Shown one piece after another: positions 37,725 to 47,918 of a stretch of 64,000 bases of DNA. Source of the stretch: Brevundimonas guildfordensis (GTDB lineage Bacteria > Pseudomonadota > Alphaproteobacteria > Caulobacterales > Caulobacteraceae); the NCBI RefSeq assembly GCF_014836405.1, contig NZ_JACSQU010000001.1:558001-622000 (forward strand). The letters run 5' to 3'. A program made the position numbers and the translations under genes. Below the pieces are notes generated by a model that was given only the letters and a program-made list of their open reading frames with translations, did no database searches and had not been told where the DNA came from. Position 1 is the stretch's first letter; the number at the start of each line of letters is the position of its first letter.

Positions 37725-37735
37725 TCCGAAGGATG

Positions 37736-38386
37736 TCAGGCCGGCTTTTCTTCCAGTCGTTTGTCGAGGTAGGCGCCGACGCGACGCTCGACCGCGTCGA
37801 TGTGGTCCTGCCAGAAGTGGGTCGCGCCTTCTTCGAGTTCGTAGTCGATGACGATGCCCTTCTGCGTCCGCAGCTTGTTCACCACGCGCTCGACATCGGC
37901 GGGCGGCACGACGGTGTCGGCCGTGCCGTGCAGGAACAGGCCCGAGGCCGGGCAGGGGGCCAGGAAGCTGAAATCATAGATGTTCGACGGCGGCGACACG
38001 GAGATGAAGCCGTCGGTCTCGGGGCGACGCATCAGCAGTTGCATCCCGATATAGGCGCCGAACTGATAGCCGGCGACCCAGGTCTGGGTGGCGGCGGGGT
38101 TGTTGGCCTGCAGCCAGTCCAGCGCCGTCGCGGCATCGGCCAGTTCGCCGATGCCGCTGTCGAACTCGCCCTGCGACTTGCCCACGCCGCGGCTGTTGTA
38201 GCGCAAGGTGGCGAAGCCGCGCTGGACGAACAACTGGTGCATCGTCAGGGCGACGGGGTTGTTCATGTGCCCGCCCGCCTTGGGATGGGGGTGCAGGATC
38301 AGGGCGATCGGCGCGTCGGGACGCTTGCCAGGAGAGTAGCGGCCTTCGATGCGGCCGGAGGCGCCAGGCAGGATAACTTCAGGCAT
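37736..38386 (-). CDS. Alpha/beta hydrolase fold protein (COG2945-like) with Gln in place of the nucleophile
   Basis: 216 residues. LILHPHPKAGGHMNNPV, LRYNSRGVGKSQGEFD, LHGTADTVVPP and a final HFW place it in the COG2945 group of alpha/beta hydrolases. The nucleophile elbow, normally G-x-S-x-G, reads GYQFGA: the serine is glutamine (codon CAG). The acid (Asp in GTADT) and histidine remain. It may be a non-hydrolytic relative, or the family may use another chemistry. It converges on terC with a 12-nt gap and diverges from iscR. Confidence 0.78.
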   Translation of the reverse strand: MPEVILPGASGRIEGRYSPGKRPDAPIALILHPHPKAGGHMNNPVALTMHQLFVQRGFATLRYNSRGVGKSQGEFDSGIGELADAATALDWLQANNPAATQTWVAGYQFGAYIGMQLLMRRPETDGFISVSPPSNIYDFSFLAPCPASGLFLHGTADTVVPPADVERVVNKLRTQKGIVIDYELEEGATHFWQDHIDAVERRVGAYLDKRLEEKPA

Positions 38387-38429
38387 GGATGGCGGTCCCT
38401 ACGATCAACAGTGGTTTCGCGAGCGGATA

Positions 38430-38462
38430 ATACTTGACCACTCAGGTAGGACTTTCTAAGTC
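38430..38462 (+). promoter_or_regulatory. iscR-suf promoter with IscR-like site
   Basis: ATACTTGAC at 38430-38438 matches the left half of the E. coli type 1 IscR consensus; the right half (to 38454) is only partly conserved. Within it TTGACC (38434-38439) is a -35 box and CTAAGTC near 38456-38462 fits a -10 box at 17-nt spacing, also near the Caulobacter pattern TTGACG...CTANAWC. A repressor site over the -35 region would give Fe-S-dependent feedback by IscR. Confidence 0.45.
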
Positions 38463-38544
38463 CCCCTGCGCGATGCGCTCGCCAGCAAGGCCGGGGGTCT
38501 TAGCACAGCGAGCCTGAAAAGCGGTAGAATTTTGAGGTACTGGG

Positions 38545-39003
38545 ATGCGTCTGTCGACCAAGGGACGTTACGCCGTCATGGCGATGGCCGATCTGGCGAA
38601 GAACGGCAGCGATCGGGCTGTCTCCCTGGCTGAAATCGCGGCCCGTCAGGAGATTTCGCTCAGCTACCTGGAGCAGCTGTTTGCGCGGCTGCGCAAAGGC
38701 GGTCTGGTGAAGAGTGTGCGCGGGCCCGGCGGCGGCTATCGCTTGGCTAGGACAGCGGGCGAGATGGTGGTGGCCGACATCGTCCTCGCGGTCGACGAGC
38801 CGATCCGCGCGACCCGCTGCGCCGCTCATGGCACGCCGCGCGGCTGTATGAACGGCGGCGCGCGCTGCATCACCCACGATCTGTGGGAAGATCTAGGGGC
38901 GGAAATCCATCGCTATCTGTCGGGCGTCAGCCTCGCCGACGTGGTGGAGAAGCGGACGGGCCGGGCGCGTGTCGGCGCGGGCTCGATGGAGGCCGCCGCA
39001 TGA
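38545..39003 (+). CDS. iscR: Rrf2 family Fe-S regulator IscR
   Basis: 152 residues. The N-terminal winged helix MRLSTKGRYAVMAMADLA, the recognition region EISLSYLEQLFARLRKGGLV, and the wing RGPGGGYRLAR are Rrf2 features. Three cysteines, Cys92, Cys101 and Cys108 (spacing 8 and 6), with His nearby, should ligate a [2Fe-2S] cluster as in IscR. It heads the suf operon and probably represses it when clusters are plentiful. Its stop overlaps the next start (ATGA). Confidence 0.92.
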   Translation: MRLSTKGRYAVMAMADLAKNGSDRAVSLAEIAARQEISLSYLEQLFARLRKGGLVKSVRGPGGGYRLARTAGEMVVADIVLAVDEPIRATRCAAHGTPRGCMNGGARCITHDLWEDLGAEIHRYLSGVSLADVVEKRTGRARVGAGSMEAAA

Positions 39004-40136
39004 GCGTCTACCTGGATTACAACGCCTCGGGCCTCGTTCGCCCCGAAGTTCAGGAAATCATGGCGAAGGCCTTGGCCGACAACGGAAATCCTTCTGCCGT
39101 GCACGCCGCCGGGCGTCGCGCCCGTGCACGGGTTGAGACGGCGCGGGCGCAAGTGGCCGATCTGGTGGGCTCCGATCCGACGGCGATCATCTTCTCTTCG
39201 GGCGGCACTGAGTCCAACGCACAGGCGATCCACAGCGCCCTGGCGGCCGGCTGCGAGCGACTGATCGTCGGGGCGACCGAGCACCCCTGCGTGGCCGAAG
39301 CCGCCGCCGTCAGCGGCGTTCCGGTCGAGGTGCTGCCGGTGGATGCGAACGGCGTCGTCGACCTGCACTGGCTGTCCGAGGCGCTGGCTCGTCCGGGCCG
39401 CGCGGTCGTCGCCATCCACCACGCCAACAATGAAAGCGGCGTGATCCAGCCGATCGCCGAGGCGGCGAAGCTGGTCCATGCGGCGGGCGGCTGGCTGCAC
39501 GTCGACGCCATTCAATCGGCCGGCAAGATTTCGGTGACGATGAAGGCGGTGGGCGCTGACAGTCTGACACTCTCGGCGCACAAGCTTGGCGGGCCGCAGG
39601 GCGTGGGTGCGCTGGTGCTCAAGGACGGCGTATCGGCCGTCCGCATCCTGCACGGCGCCGGTCAGGAGCGCGGCCTGCGCGCTGGAACTGAGAATGTGCC
39701 GGGCATAGCCGGCTTCGGCGTCGCGGCTGACTGCGCGGCGCGCGATCTGGACGCCGCCATGGCGCACGTCGCCTGGCGCGATGCGGCTGAAGCCAAGGTC
39801 AAGGCGGCGGGCGCGACGATCATCGGCGGCGCGGTCGAGCGTCTGCCCAACACCCTGTTCATGGCGGTTGAGGGCTGGGACAGCCCGCAACAGCTGATCA
39901 CCCTCGATCTGGTCGGCGTCATGGTCTCGGCCGGTTCGGCCTGTTCGTCGGGCAAGGTCAAGCCGTCCAAGGCGATCAGCGCCATGGGCCTGCATCATCT
40001 GGCGACCGGCGGCGTGCGCGTCTCTGGCGGCTGGGGCACGACCGAGGCCGACTGGTCCCGCTTCGCCGACGCCTGGGTTGCGGCCTGGGACAAGCATAAG
40101 GCGCGCCTGCAAGAGCGCGTGAAGGAAGTCGCGTAA
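39000..40136 (+). CDS. Cysteine desulfurase, NifS/IscS type (class I)
   Basis: 378 residues from the ATG overlapping the iscR stop. PLP lysine is Lys195 in SAHKLGGPQG, with HVDAIQSAGK upstream, and the persulfide cysteine Cys315 lies in the long flexible loop SAGSACSSGKV, the class I pattern. It takes sulfur from cysteine for Fe-S clusters. It is distinct from SufS encoded in the same operon, so the operon has two desulfurases. No IscU scaffold is present, so its acceptor could be SufBCD, a tRNA thiolase or another protein. Confidence 0.92.
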   Translation: MSVYLDYNASGLVRPEVQEIMAKALADNGNPSAVHAAGRRARARVETARAQVADLVGSDPTAIIFSSGGTESNAQAIHSALAAGCERLIVGATEHPCVAEAAAVSGVPVEVLPVDANGVVDLHWLSEALARPGRAVVAIHHANNESGVIQPIAEAAKLVHAAGGWLHVDAIQSAGKISVTMKAVGADSLTLSAHKLGGPQGVGALVLKDGVSAVRILHGAGQERGLRAGTENVPGIAGFGVAADCAARDLDAAMAHVAWRDAAEAKVKAAGATIIGGAVERLPNTLFMAVEGWDSPQQLITLDLVGVMVSAGSACSSGKVKPSKAISAMGLHHLATGGVRVSGGWGTTEADWSRFADAWVAAWDKHKARLQERVKEVA

Positions 40137-40139
40137 ACT

Positions 40140-41606
<1,467 letters not shown>

Positions 41607-41627
41607 GTGAGTTGAAGAAGAAAAACA

Positions 41628-42377
41628 ATGCTTAAGATCAATAATCTCCACGTCTCTGTCGCCGACAAGCCGATCCTCAAGGGTCTGACGCTCGACGTGC
41701 CTGCGGGCGAAGTTCACGCGGTCATGGGGCCGAACGGGGCGGGCAAGTCGACGCTGGGCTACAGCCTGTCCGGTCGCCCGGGCTATGAGGTGACGGACGG
41801 TTCCGCCTCGTGGAACGGCATCGATCTGCTGGATATCGAACCGGCCGAGCGTGCGGCGGCGGGCCTGTTCCTGTCGTTCCAGTATCCGATCGAGATTCCC
41901 GGCGTGCCGGCCATGACCTTCATCCGCACGGCCCTGAACGCCCAGAAGCGCGCGCGCGGCGAGGATGAAGTTTCGGCCCCGGCCTTCCTGAAGTTGGTCA
42001 AGGCGGCGTCGCAGTCGCTGAAGATGGACTTCGACATGCTCAAACGTCCTTTGAACGTCGGCTTCTCCGGCGGTGAGAAGAAGCGGATGGAGATCCTGCA
42101 GATGGCCCTGCTGGAGCCGTCGTTGCTGATCCTGGACGAGACGGACTCCGGCCTCGACATCGACGCCCTGCGCATCGTCGCCGACGGCGTGAACGCCATG
42201 CGCAGCCCGGAGCGGTCGATGCTGGTGATCACCCACTATCAGCGCCTGCTGGACTACATCAAACCGGACCGCGTGCACGTTCTGGCGGGCGGCCGCATCG
42301 TCGCCTCGGGCGGGCCTGAGTTGGCGCATGAACTGGAGGCGGAAGGCTACGACAAGTTCCTGCCGGAGGCGGCATGA
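41628..42377 (+). CDS. sufC: Fe-S assembly ATPase SufC
   Basis: 249 residues, an ABC-type ATPase without membrane partner. Walker A GPNGAGKSTL, signature SGGEKKRMEILQ, Walker B LLILDETDSGLD and the long Q-loop region SFQYPIEIPGVP are as in SufC. It drives conformational change in SufBCD. The start is preceded by GAAGAAG and the stop overlaps sufD by four bases. Confidence 0.97.
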   Translation: MLKINNLHVSVADKPILKGLTLDVPAGEVHAVMGPNGAGKSTLGYSLSGRPGYEVTDGSASWNGIDLLDIEPAERAAAGLFLSFQYPIEIPGVPAMTFIRTALNAQKRARGEDEVSAPAFLKLVKAASQSLKMDFDMLKRPLNVGFSGGEKKRMEILQMALLEPSLLILDETDSGLDIDALRIVADGVNAMRSPERSMLVITHYQRLLDYIKPDRVHVLAGGRIVASGGPELAHELEAEGYDKFLPEAA

Positions 42378-43396
42378 AGGCGCTCGCCCGGCTGGACCTG
42401 ACCGACGCCGCGACCTTTCCCTCGCGGCGGGTCGAGGAATGGAAATACAGTGACCTAAAGCGCTTTCTTCGTGAAGCGCCCGAACTGTCTGGCACGGCCG
42501 TCGTCGGCGCGCCGGGGCCGTTCTATGATCTGGGCGGCGACGCCATCGTCTTCGCCAACGGCCGCCCGGTCGGGGTGAAGGACTACATCGCCTCGGGCGA
42601 TCAGACGCTGCGCCTGCGCTTCATCTCGGATGCGACGGGCACCGGTCATACGGCGTCGGCGCGCATCGTCGCCCGCCCCGGCGCGCGCCTGCTGCTGCTG
42701 GAGACGCACGAGGGCAAGGGCTCGGCCTATGTCGCCCACAACAAGGTCGAGATCGACGTCGCCTCCGATGCCGAGGTGACGCGCATAGTCCTGACCGACG
42801 AACCGGACGATGCCATTTCTGTGGCCGAGGCCGAGGTCAAGCTGGAGGCCGGCGGCCGGTATCGCCAGATCATCGTCGCCACCGGCGCAAAGCTGCAACG
42901 TCTTGAGACCCGCCTGCGTCACGAAGCCGAAGGCGCCGATGCGCGCGTCGACGGAATCTATTTGCTCGGCGGCTCGCGTCACGCCGACCTGACCTCCGTC
43001 ATCGACCACGTCGGGCCCAACGGCACGACCAGCCAGTTGATCAAGGGCGTCGTCCGCGACGAGGCGCGCGGCGTCTTCCAGGGAAAGATTCTGGTTCAGA
43101 AGGGCGCCGACGACACCGACGCCCGCATGGGGCACCACGGCCTGATCACGTCCGAGCGCGGCGAGATCGACGTGAAGCCCGAGCTGATCATCTACGCCGA
43201 CGAGGTGCAGTGCGCCCACGGCGCCACCGTGGGGACGCTGGACGAAAGCGCCCTGTTCTACATGCAGCAGCGCGGCATTTCGGCGGATGAAGCCCGCGCC
43301 CTGCTGACCCAGGCTTTCCTGATCGAGGTCGTCGACCGCATCGAGCATGAAGGCGCCAGAGAGGTGGTGCGGGAATGGCTGACGGCTCGCCTGTGA
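42374..43396 (+). CDS. sufD: Fe-S scaffold subunit SufD
   Basis: 340 residues, shorter than E. coli SufD but usual for alphaproteobacteria. RRVEEWKYSDL at the N-terminus and, in the C-terminal half, HYGLI-like HHGLITSERGEIDVKPELIIYADEVQCAHGAT (positions about 256-287, with the conserved His and Cys of the SufB-SufD interface) followed by MQQRGISADEARALL identify it. It overlaps sufC by 4 nt and sufS by 22 nt. Confidence 0.95.
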   Translation: MKALARLDLTDAATFPSRRVEEWKYSDLKRFLREAPELSGTAVVGAPGPFYDLGGDAIVFANGRPVGVKDYIASGDQTLRLRFISDATGTGHTASARIVARPGARLLLLETHEGKGSAYVAHNKVEIDVASDAEVTRIVLTDEPDDAISVAEAEVKLEAGGRYRQIIVATGAKLQRLETRLRHEAEGADARVDGIYLLGGSRHADLTSVIDHVGPNGTTSQLIKGVVRDEARGVFQGKILVQKGADDTDARMGHHGLITSERGEIDVKPELIIYADEVQCAHGATVGTLDESALFYMQQRGISADEARALLTQAFLIEVVDRIEHEGAREVVREWLTARL

Positions 43397-44628
43397 CTCA
43401 TGCGCCTGTGATGGGGTTCGACCCCTATGCCGCCCGCGCGCAATTCCCGATTCTGTCGCGTCAGGTGAACGGCAAGCCGCTGGTCTATCTGGACAGCGCC
43501 GCATCGGCCCAGAAGCCGCGCGCGGTGATCGACGCCATGGTCGCGTCGATGGAAGGCAGCTACGCCAACGTCCACCGGGGCCTGCACACCCTGTCGAACG
43601 AGGCGACCGAGGCCTATGAGCGCGCGCGCGAGATCGTCGCCCGCTTCCTGAACGCCCCGTCGCCCGAGACCATCGTCTGGACCAAGGGCGGGACCGAGGC
43701 GATCAACCTGGTCGCCAATGGCGTCGGCCTGTCGATCCAGCCGGGCGACGAGATCATCGTCACCGAGATGGAGCACCACTCCAACATCGTGCCGTGGCAC
43801 CTCCTGCGCGAACGGCGCGGGGCGGTGCTGAAATGGGCGCCGGTCAAGGACGACGGCTCGCTGGACATGGAGGCCTTCCCCGCCCTGCTGGGGCCGAAGA
43901 CGAAGCTGGTCGCCGTCACCCACATGTCCAACGTGCTGGGCACCATCAACCCGGTCGCCGAGATCACCGGCTTGGCCCATGCGGCCGGGGCGCGGGTGCT
44001 GATCGACGGCTGCCAGGGCGCGGTTCACGCGGCGCCGGATGTTCAGGCCATCGGCTGCGACTACTACGTGCTGACCGGCCACAAGCTGTTCGGTCCCACC
44101 GGCATCGGCGTCCTGTACGGCACGGCCGAGGCGCTGGAGGCCCTGCCGCCGTATCAGGGCGGCGGCGAGATGATCGAAATGGTCGAGAAGGAGCGGGTGA
44201 CCTACGCCAAACCCCCGCATCGCTTCGAGGCCGGGACGCCGCCGATCGTTGAGGCCATTGGTCTGGGTGCGGCGTTGGAATGGCTGTCGCAGTATGATCC
44301 GGCCGCCGTTCAGGCGCACGAAAAGGCTCTGTATCGCCACGCCGTCGAGCGTTTGGCCGACCATGAGTGGTTGCGCATCCTGGGCCAGGCGGAAGGGAAG
44401 GGCGCTTTGCTGACCTTCGCCGTCGAGGGCGCCCACGCCCATGACGTGGCCCAGATCATGGACCGCTACGGCGTCGCCGTGCGGGCCGGACTGCACTGCG
44501 CCGAGCCGCTGGCGAAAAGACTGGGCGTGAGCGCAAGCACGCGCGCCTCCTTCGCCCTATATAACACCATGGAGGATACAGACGCCTTCGTGGACGCGCT
44601 GATCAAGGCGCGCAACTTCTTCGTGTGA
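43375..44628 (+). CDS. sufS: Cysteine desulfurase SufS (class II)
   Basis: 417 residues. PLP Lys237 in LTGHKLFGPTG, the short catalytic loop with Cys375 in AGLHCAEPLAK, and HRGLHTLS near residue 68 mark the SufS class II enzyme. It normally needs SufE or SufU to activate and transfer sulfur, and neither lies in this operon. ATG 43375 has GAGG 10 nt upstream and lies inside sufD; a GTG at 43393 overlapping the sufD stop is an alternative. Confidence 0.95.
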   Translation: MADGSPVTHAPVMGFDPYAARAQFPILSRQVNGKPLVYLDSAASAQKPRAVIDAMVASMEGSYANVHRGLHTLSNEATEAYERAREIVARFLNAPSPETIVWTKGGTEAINLVANGVGLSIQPGDEIIVTEMEHHSNIVPWHLLRERRGAVLKWAPVKDDGSLDMEAFPALLGPKTKLVAVTHMSNVLGTINPVAEITGLAHAAGARVLIDGCQGAVHAAPDVQAIGCDYYVLTGHKLFGPTGIGVLYGTAEALEALPPYQGGGEMIEMVEKERVTYAKPPHRFEAGTPPIVEAIGLGAALEWLSQYDPAAVQAHEKALYRHAVERLADHEWLRILGQAEGKGALLTFAVEGAHAHDVAQIMDRYGVAVRAGLHCAEPLAKRLGVSASTRASFALYNTMEDTDAFVDALIKARNFFV

Positions 44629-45032
44629 CGAGTATGGACGCCAAGACCGACAACGCGATCAGCGACAGCGACGCCTTCGCCGCCAGCTGGGACGAGCCTC
44701 AGAAGAGCGCCCTGTCTCAAGCCGAGCTGGACAAGCTGACGGACGACCTGATCGAGGCGCTGAAGACGGTGTACGATCCGGAAATCCCGGTCGACATCTA
44801 TGAGCTGGGCCTGATCTACAAGGTCGACGTCTCCGACGACCGCGACGTGCTGGTCGAAATGACGCTGACGGCGCCGGGCTGCCCGGTGGCCGGCGAAATG
44901 CCCGGCTGGGTCGAGGACGCGGTGAAAAAGGTCGACGGCGTTCGCAGCGCCAAGGCCAATCTGGTGTTCGATCCGCCGTGGGATGCTTCCAAGATGAGCG
45001 ACGAGGCCAAACTGGCCCTGAACATGTTCTGA
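44625..45032 (+). CDS. sufT: SUF assembly factor SufT (DUF59/MIP18 family)
   Basis: 135 residues (or 132 from ATG 44634). The DUF59 core reads VYDPEIPVDIYELGLIY followed by MTLTAPGCPVAGEMP with the conserved Cys, the pattern of SufT/PaaD-type Fe-S maturation proteins. It likely aids transfer or maturation of clusters on a subset of targets. The GTG start overlaps the sufS stop (GTGTGA). Confidence 0.92.
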   Translation: MTSMDAKTDNAISDSDAFAASWDEPQKSALSQAELDKLTDDLIEALKTVYDPEIPVDIYELGLIYKVDVSDDRDVLVEMTLTAPGCPVAGEMPGWVEDAVKKVDGVRSAKANLVFDPPWDASKMSDEAKLALNMF

Positions 45033-45042
45033 GGAGGCCCTG

Positions 45043-45441
45043 ATGACCGAGCTTCAGACCACGACCCGGCCCCGACGCCCCCGACCCAAGGCGGTGACCC
45101 TGACGGACGCCGCCGCCGCGCGCGTGCGCGAAATCATGGCCAACGCCGAGAAGGACTATGTGGCCTTGCGCGTCGGGGTGAAGAACGGCGGCTGCGCCGG
45201 GCAGGAATACACCTTCGCCTACGCCGAGGAGATTCAGCCCTTGGACGAAGTGGTCGAGGACAAGGGCGTGACCATCCTGATCGACCCGAAGGCCGTGCTG
45301 TTCCTGATCGGCAGCGAGATCGATTACGAGACGACCAAGCTGTCGTCCAAATTCGTCTTCCGCAATCCGAACGAGACCGACGCCTGCGGCTGCGGCGAGA
45401 GCGTCACCATCATTCCCGCCGCCGCCCTGGACGCCGACTGA
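45043..45441 (+). CDS. sufA: A-type Fe-S carrier (SufA/ErpA, HesB family)
   Basis: 132 residues. The three cluster-binding cysteines of A-type carriers are present: one in KNGGCAGQEY and two in the C-terminal DACGCGES. LTDAAAARVREIM is the typical start of the fold, after a 15-residue Pro/Arg-rich leader. It receives clusters from SufBCD and delivers them to apoproteins. GGAGG lies 6 nt before the ATG; metN starts 1 nt after its stop. Confidence 0.93.
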   Translation: MTELQTTTRPRRPRPKAVTLTDAAAARVREIMANAEKDYVALRVGVKNGGCAGQEYTFAYAEEIQPLDEVVEDKGVTILIDPKAVLFLIGSEIDYETTKLSSKFVFRNPNETDACGCGESVTIIPAAALDAD

Positions 45442-45442
45442 C

Positions 45443-46432
45443 ATGATCCGACTGGAGCGTGTGACCCGGCGCTATCGCAGCGCGGCGGGCGACCGCACGG
45501 CGCTGGACGCCGTCGATCTTCATGTCGCGCGCGGCGAGGTGTTCGGAGTGGTGGGCCGTTCGGGGGCGGGCAAGTCCACCCTGATCCGCGCCATCAACCG
45601 ACTGGAGACGCCCGATGCGGGCAAGGTCTTCGTCGACGGGCGGGAGATCACCGCCCTGAGCCCCGCCGAGCTGCGCGCGGCACGGCGCGGCATCGGCATG
45701 ATCTTCCAGCACTTCAACCTGCTGAACGCCAAGACGATCGAGGAGAACGTCGCCTTCCCCTTGAGACTGGAAGGGCGGCCCGAGGCCGAGGTGAAGGCGC
45801 GCACGGCCGAACTGCTGGCGCAACTTGGCCTGGCCGACCACGCGAAGAAGCATCCGGCCCAGTTGTCGGGCGGCCAGAAGCAGCGCGTCGGCATCGCCCG
45901 CGCCCTGGCCTGCGGCCCCAGCGTCCTACTGTGCGACGAGGCGACGAGCGCCCTGGACCCGGAGACGACCGAGGACATCCTGACCCTGCTGGATGGGCTG
46001 AACCGGGATCTTGGTCTGACCATCGTCCTGATCACTCACGAGATGGAGGTCGTGCGCCGCGTCTGCGACCGGGTGGCGGTGCTGAAGGACGGCAAGATCG
46101 TGGAGCAGGGCGCGACGGCCGACGTCTTCCTGCACCCGCAACACGCTGTGACCCGCGCCATGCTGGCCGAGGGCGAGGAGGCGGTCGACGCCTCGGTCGC
46201 GCCGGCCGGGGCGCGCATGGCCCGCCTGACTTTCCGGGGTGCTGCGACCTACGACCCCGAGCTGAGCCGCGTGGCGCGCACGGCGGGCGTGGACTATTCG
46301 ATCCTGTCGGGCCGCATCAGTCGCATCCGGGGCGAGCCCTACGGCCAGATGACAGTGGCGTTCACCGGCGGCGACGCCGAGGCGGCTCTGGCGCAACTGG
46401 CCGCGCGCGGCGTCGTGGTGGAGACGGTCTGA
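45443..46432 (+). CDS. metN: Methionine ABC importer ATPase MetN
   Basis: 329 residues. The ABC domain (about 1-240) has GRSGAGKSTL, LSGGQKQRVGIARAL, and LLCDEATSALDPE. The C-terminal region (about 260-329) with RMARLTFRGAATYDPELSRV and VDYSILSGRI is the NIL regulatory domain, which binds methionine and causes trans-inhibition in MetNI. This makes a methionine or methionine-derivative importer much more likely than another amino-acid carrier. It follows sufA by one base, within the same apparent transcript. Confidence 0.93.
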   Translation: MIRLERVTRRYRSAAGDRTALDAVDLHVARGEVFGVVGRSGAGKSTLIRAINRLETPDAGKVFVDGREITALSPAELRAARRGIGMIFQHFNLLNAKTIEENVAFPLRLEGRPEAEVKARTAELLAQLGLADHAKKHPAQLSGGQKQRVGIARALACGPSVLLCDEATSALDPETTEDILTLLDGLNRDLGLTIVLITHEMEVVRRVCDRVAVLKDGKIVEQGATADVFLHPQHAVTRAMLAEGEEAVDASVAPAGARMARLTFRGAATYDPELSRVARTAGVDYSILSGRISRIRGEPYGQMTVAFTGGDAEAALAQLAARGVVVETV

Positions 46433-47088
46433 TGTTCGCCAATGTGGATTGGGCCGATATCGGCAAGGCGACGGTCGACACCCTGCTGATGCTGGGCGGA
46501 TCGATGGCTCTGACCGTGATCCTGGGCGTCCCGCTGGGCGTGCTGCTGTATCTGTCGGGCAAGGGGCGGCTGGCGGACAATCCGGTGCTGAACGCTGTCC
46601 TGTCCTTCGTGGTCAATGTGCTGCGCTCGGTGCCCTTCATCATCCTGCTGATCGTCATGCTGCCGCTGACGGTACTGCTGGTCGGCACGTCCCTGGGCGT
46701 TGCGGGGGCCATTCCTCCGCTGGTCGTCGGGGCCGCGCCCTTCTATGCGCGCCTGGTCGAGACGGCCCTGCGTGAGGTGGACAAGGGCGTCGTCGAGGCG
46801 ACACAGGCCATGGGCGGTTCGACCTTCCAGATCGTGACGCGCGCCCTGCTGCCCGAGGCCATGCCGGGCATCATCGCCGGCGCGACCGTCACCGCCATCG
46901 CCCTGGTCAGCTATACGGCCATGGCGGGCGTGGTGGGGGCGGGCGGTCTGGGCGACCTGGCCATCCGCTTCGGTTATCAGCGCTTCCAGACCGACGTCAT
47001 GGTGGTGACCGTAGTTCTGCTGCTGATCCTCGTACAAATTCTGCAGATGATCGGCGACCGTCTGGTCGCTAAGGTCTCGCACCGCTGA
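46432..47088 (+). CDS. metI: Methionine ABC importer permease MetI
   Basis: 218 residues from the ATG at 46432, sharing one base with the metN stop; longer open frames upstream lie inside metN. Five helices and the coupling helix EATQAMGGSTFQIVTRALLPEAMPGI (about residues 119-144) with the EAA-loop Gly are typical of MetI. It forms the inner-membrane channel. Confidence 0.92.
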   Translation: MFANVDWADIGKATVDTLLMLGGSMALTVILGVPLGVLLYLSGKGRLADNPVLNAVLSFVVNVLRSVPFIILLIVMLPLTVLLVGTSLGVAGAIPPLVVGAAPFYARLVETALREVDKGVVEATQAMGGSTFQIVTRALLPEAMPGIIAGATVTAIALVSYTAMAGVVGAGGLGDLAIRFGYQRFQTDVMVVTVVLLLILVQILQMIGDRLVAKVSHR

Positions 47089-47108
47089 TTTTATCGAAAG
47101 CCCGCTGC

Positions 47109-47918
47109 ATGATCCGCCGTTCGCTACTGCTGTCCGCCGTTGCTGTTCTGACGCTTGCCGCCTGCGGCCAGGGCGCGGACAAGAAGGCAGGGGCTGAGGG
47201 CGCCCCCCTGCTGGTCGGCGCCACCGCCGTGCCGCACGCTGAAATCCTGGAGCAGGTGAAGCCGATCCTGGCCGCCGAGGGCGTGCCGATCGAGATCAAG
47301 GTCTTCAACGACTACGTTCAGCCGAACGTGCAACTGGCTGAAAAACGGCTGGATGTGAACTATTTCCAGACGAAGCCCTATCTCGACGAGTTCAACGCGG
47401 CGCGGGGAACGAGCCTAGTCACCGTCGCAGGCGTCCACGTTGAACCGCTGGGTCTCTATTCGCGCAAACACAAGGCGCTGACGGGCCTGCCCAACGGCGC
47501 TCAGGTCGTCTTGCCCAACGACGCCTCCAACACCGGCCGCGCCTTGCTGCTGCTGCAGGCGGCGGGCCTGATCACCCTGAAGGATCCGCAGAACCCGCTC
47601 CAGACGGTGCGCGACATCGCCACCAATCCGAAGGGTCTGAAGTTCCAGGAGGTGGAAGCCGCCACCATCCCGCGCATCCTGCCCCAGGTGGACGGCGCGG
47701 TGATCAACACCAACTACGCGCTCGACGCCGGGCTCAAGCCCAAGACCGACGCGCTGCAACTGGAAGGGGCCGACAGCCCCTATGTGAATTACCTGGTCGC
47801 GCGCCCGGACAACCAGAATGACCCGCGCATCCAGGCCCTGGCCAAGGCCCTGCGCGGCCAGGCGATCAAGGACTTCATCGCCTCCAAATACGAAGGCGCG
47901 GTAATCCCGGCGGCCTAG
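47109..47918 (+). CDS. metQ: Methionine-binding lipoprotein MetQ
   Basis: 269 residues. The signal peptide ends in lipobox LAAC, so Cys19 is lipidated and the protein stays at the membrane. KVFNDYVQPNVQLAEKRLD, VNYFQTKPYLDEFN and VVLPNDASNTGRALLLLQ are NlpA/MetQ motifs. It presents D/L-methionine to MetNI. Its stop shares CTAG with the converging acyltransferase, leaving no room for a terminator. Confidence 0.94.
   Translation: MIRRSLLLSAVAVLTLAACGQGADKKAGAEGAPLLVGATAVPHAEILEQVKPILAAEGVPIEIKVFNDYVQPNVQLAEKRLDVNYFQTKPYLDEFNAARGTSLVTVAGVHVEPLGLYSRKHKALTGLPNGAQVVLPNDASNTGRALLLLQAAGLITLKDPQNPLQTVRDIATNPKGLKFQEVEAATIPRILPQVDGAVINTNYALDAGLKPKTDALQLEGADSPYVNYLVARPDNQNDPRIQALAKALRGQAIKDFIASKYEGAVIPAA

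Noticed and set aside
45430..45445. Expected SAM riboswitch or separate promoter before metNIQ
   Set aside because: Only one base separates sufA and metN; no leader exists to hold an aptamer.
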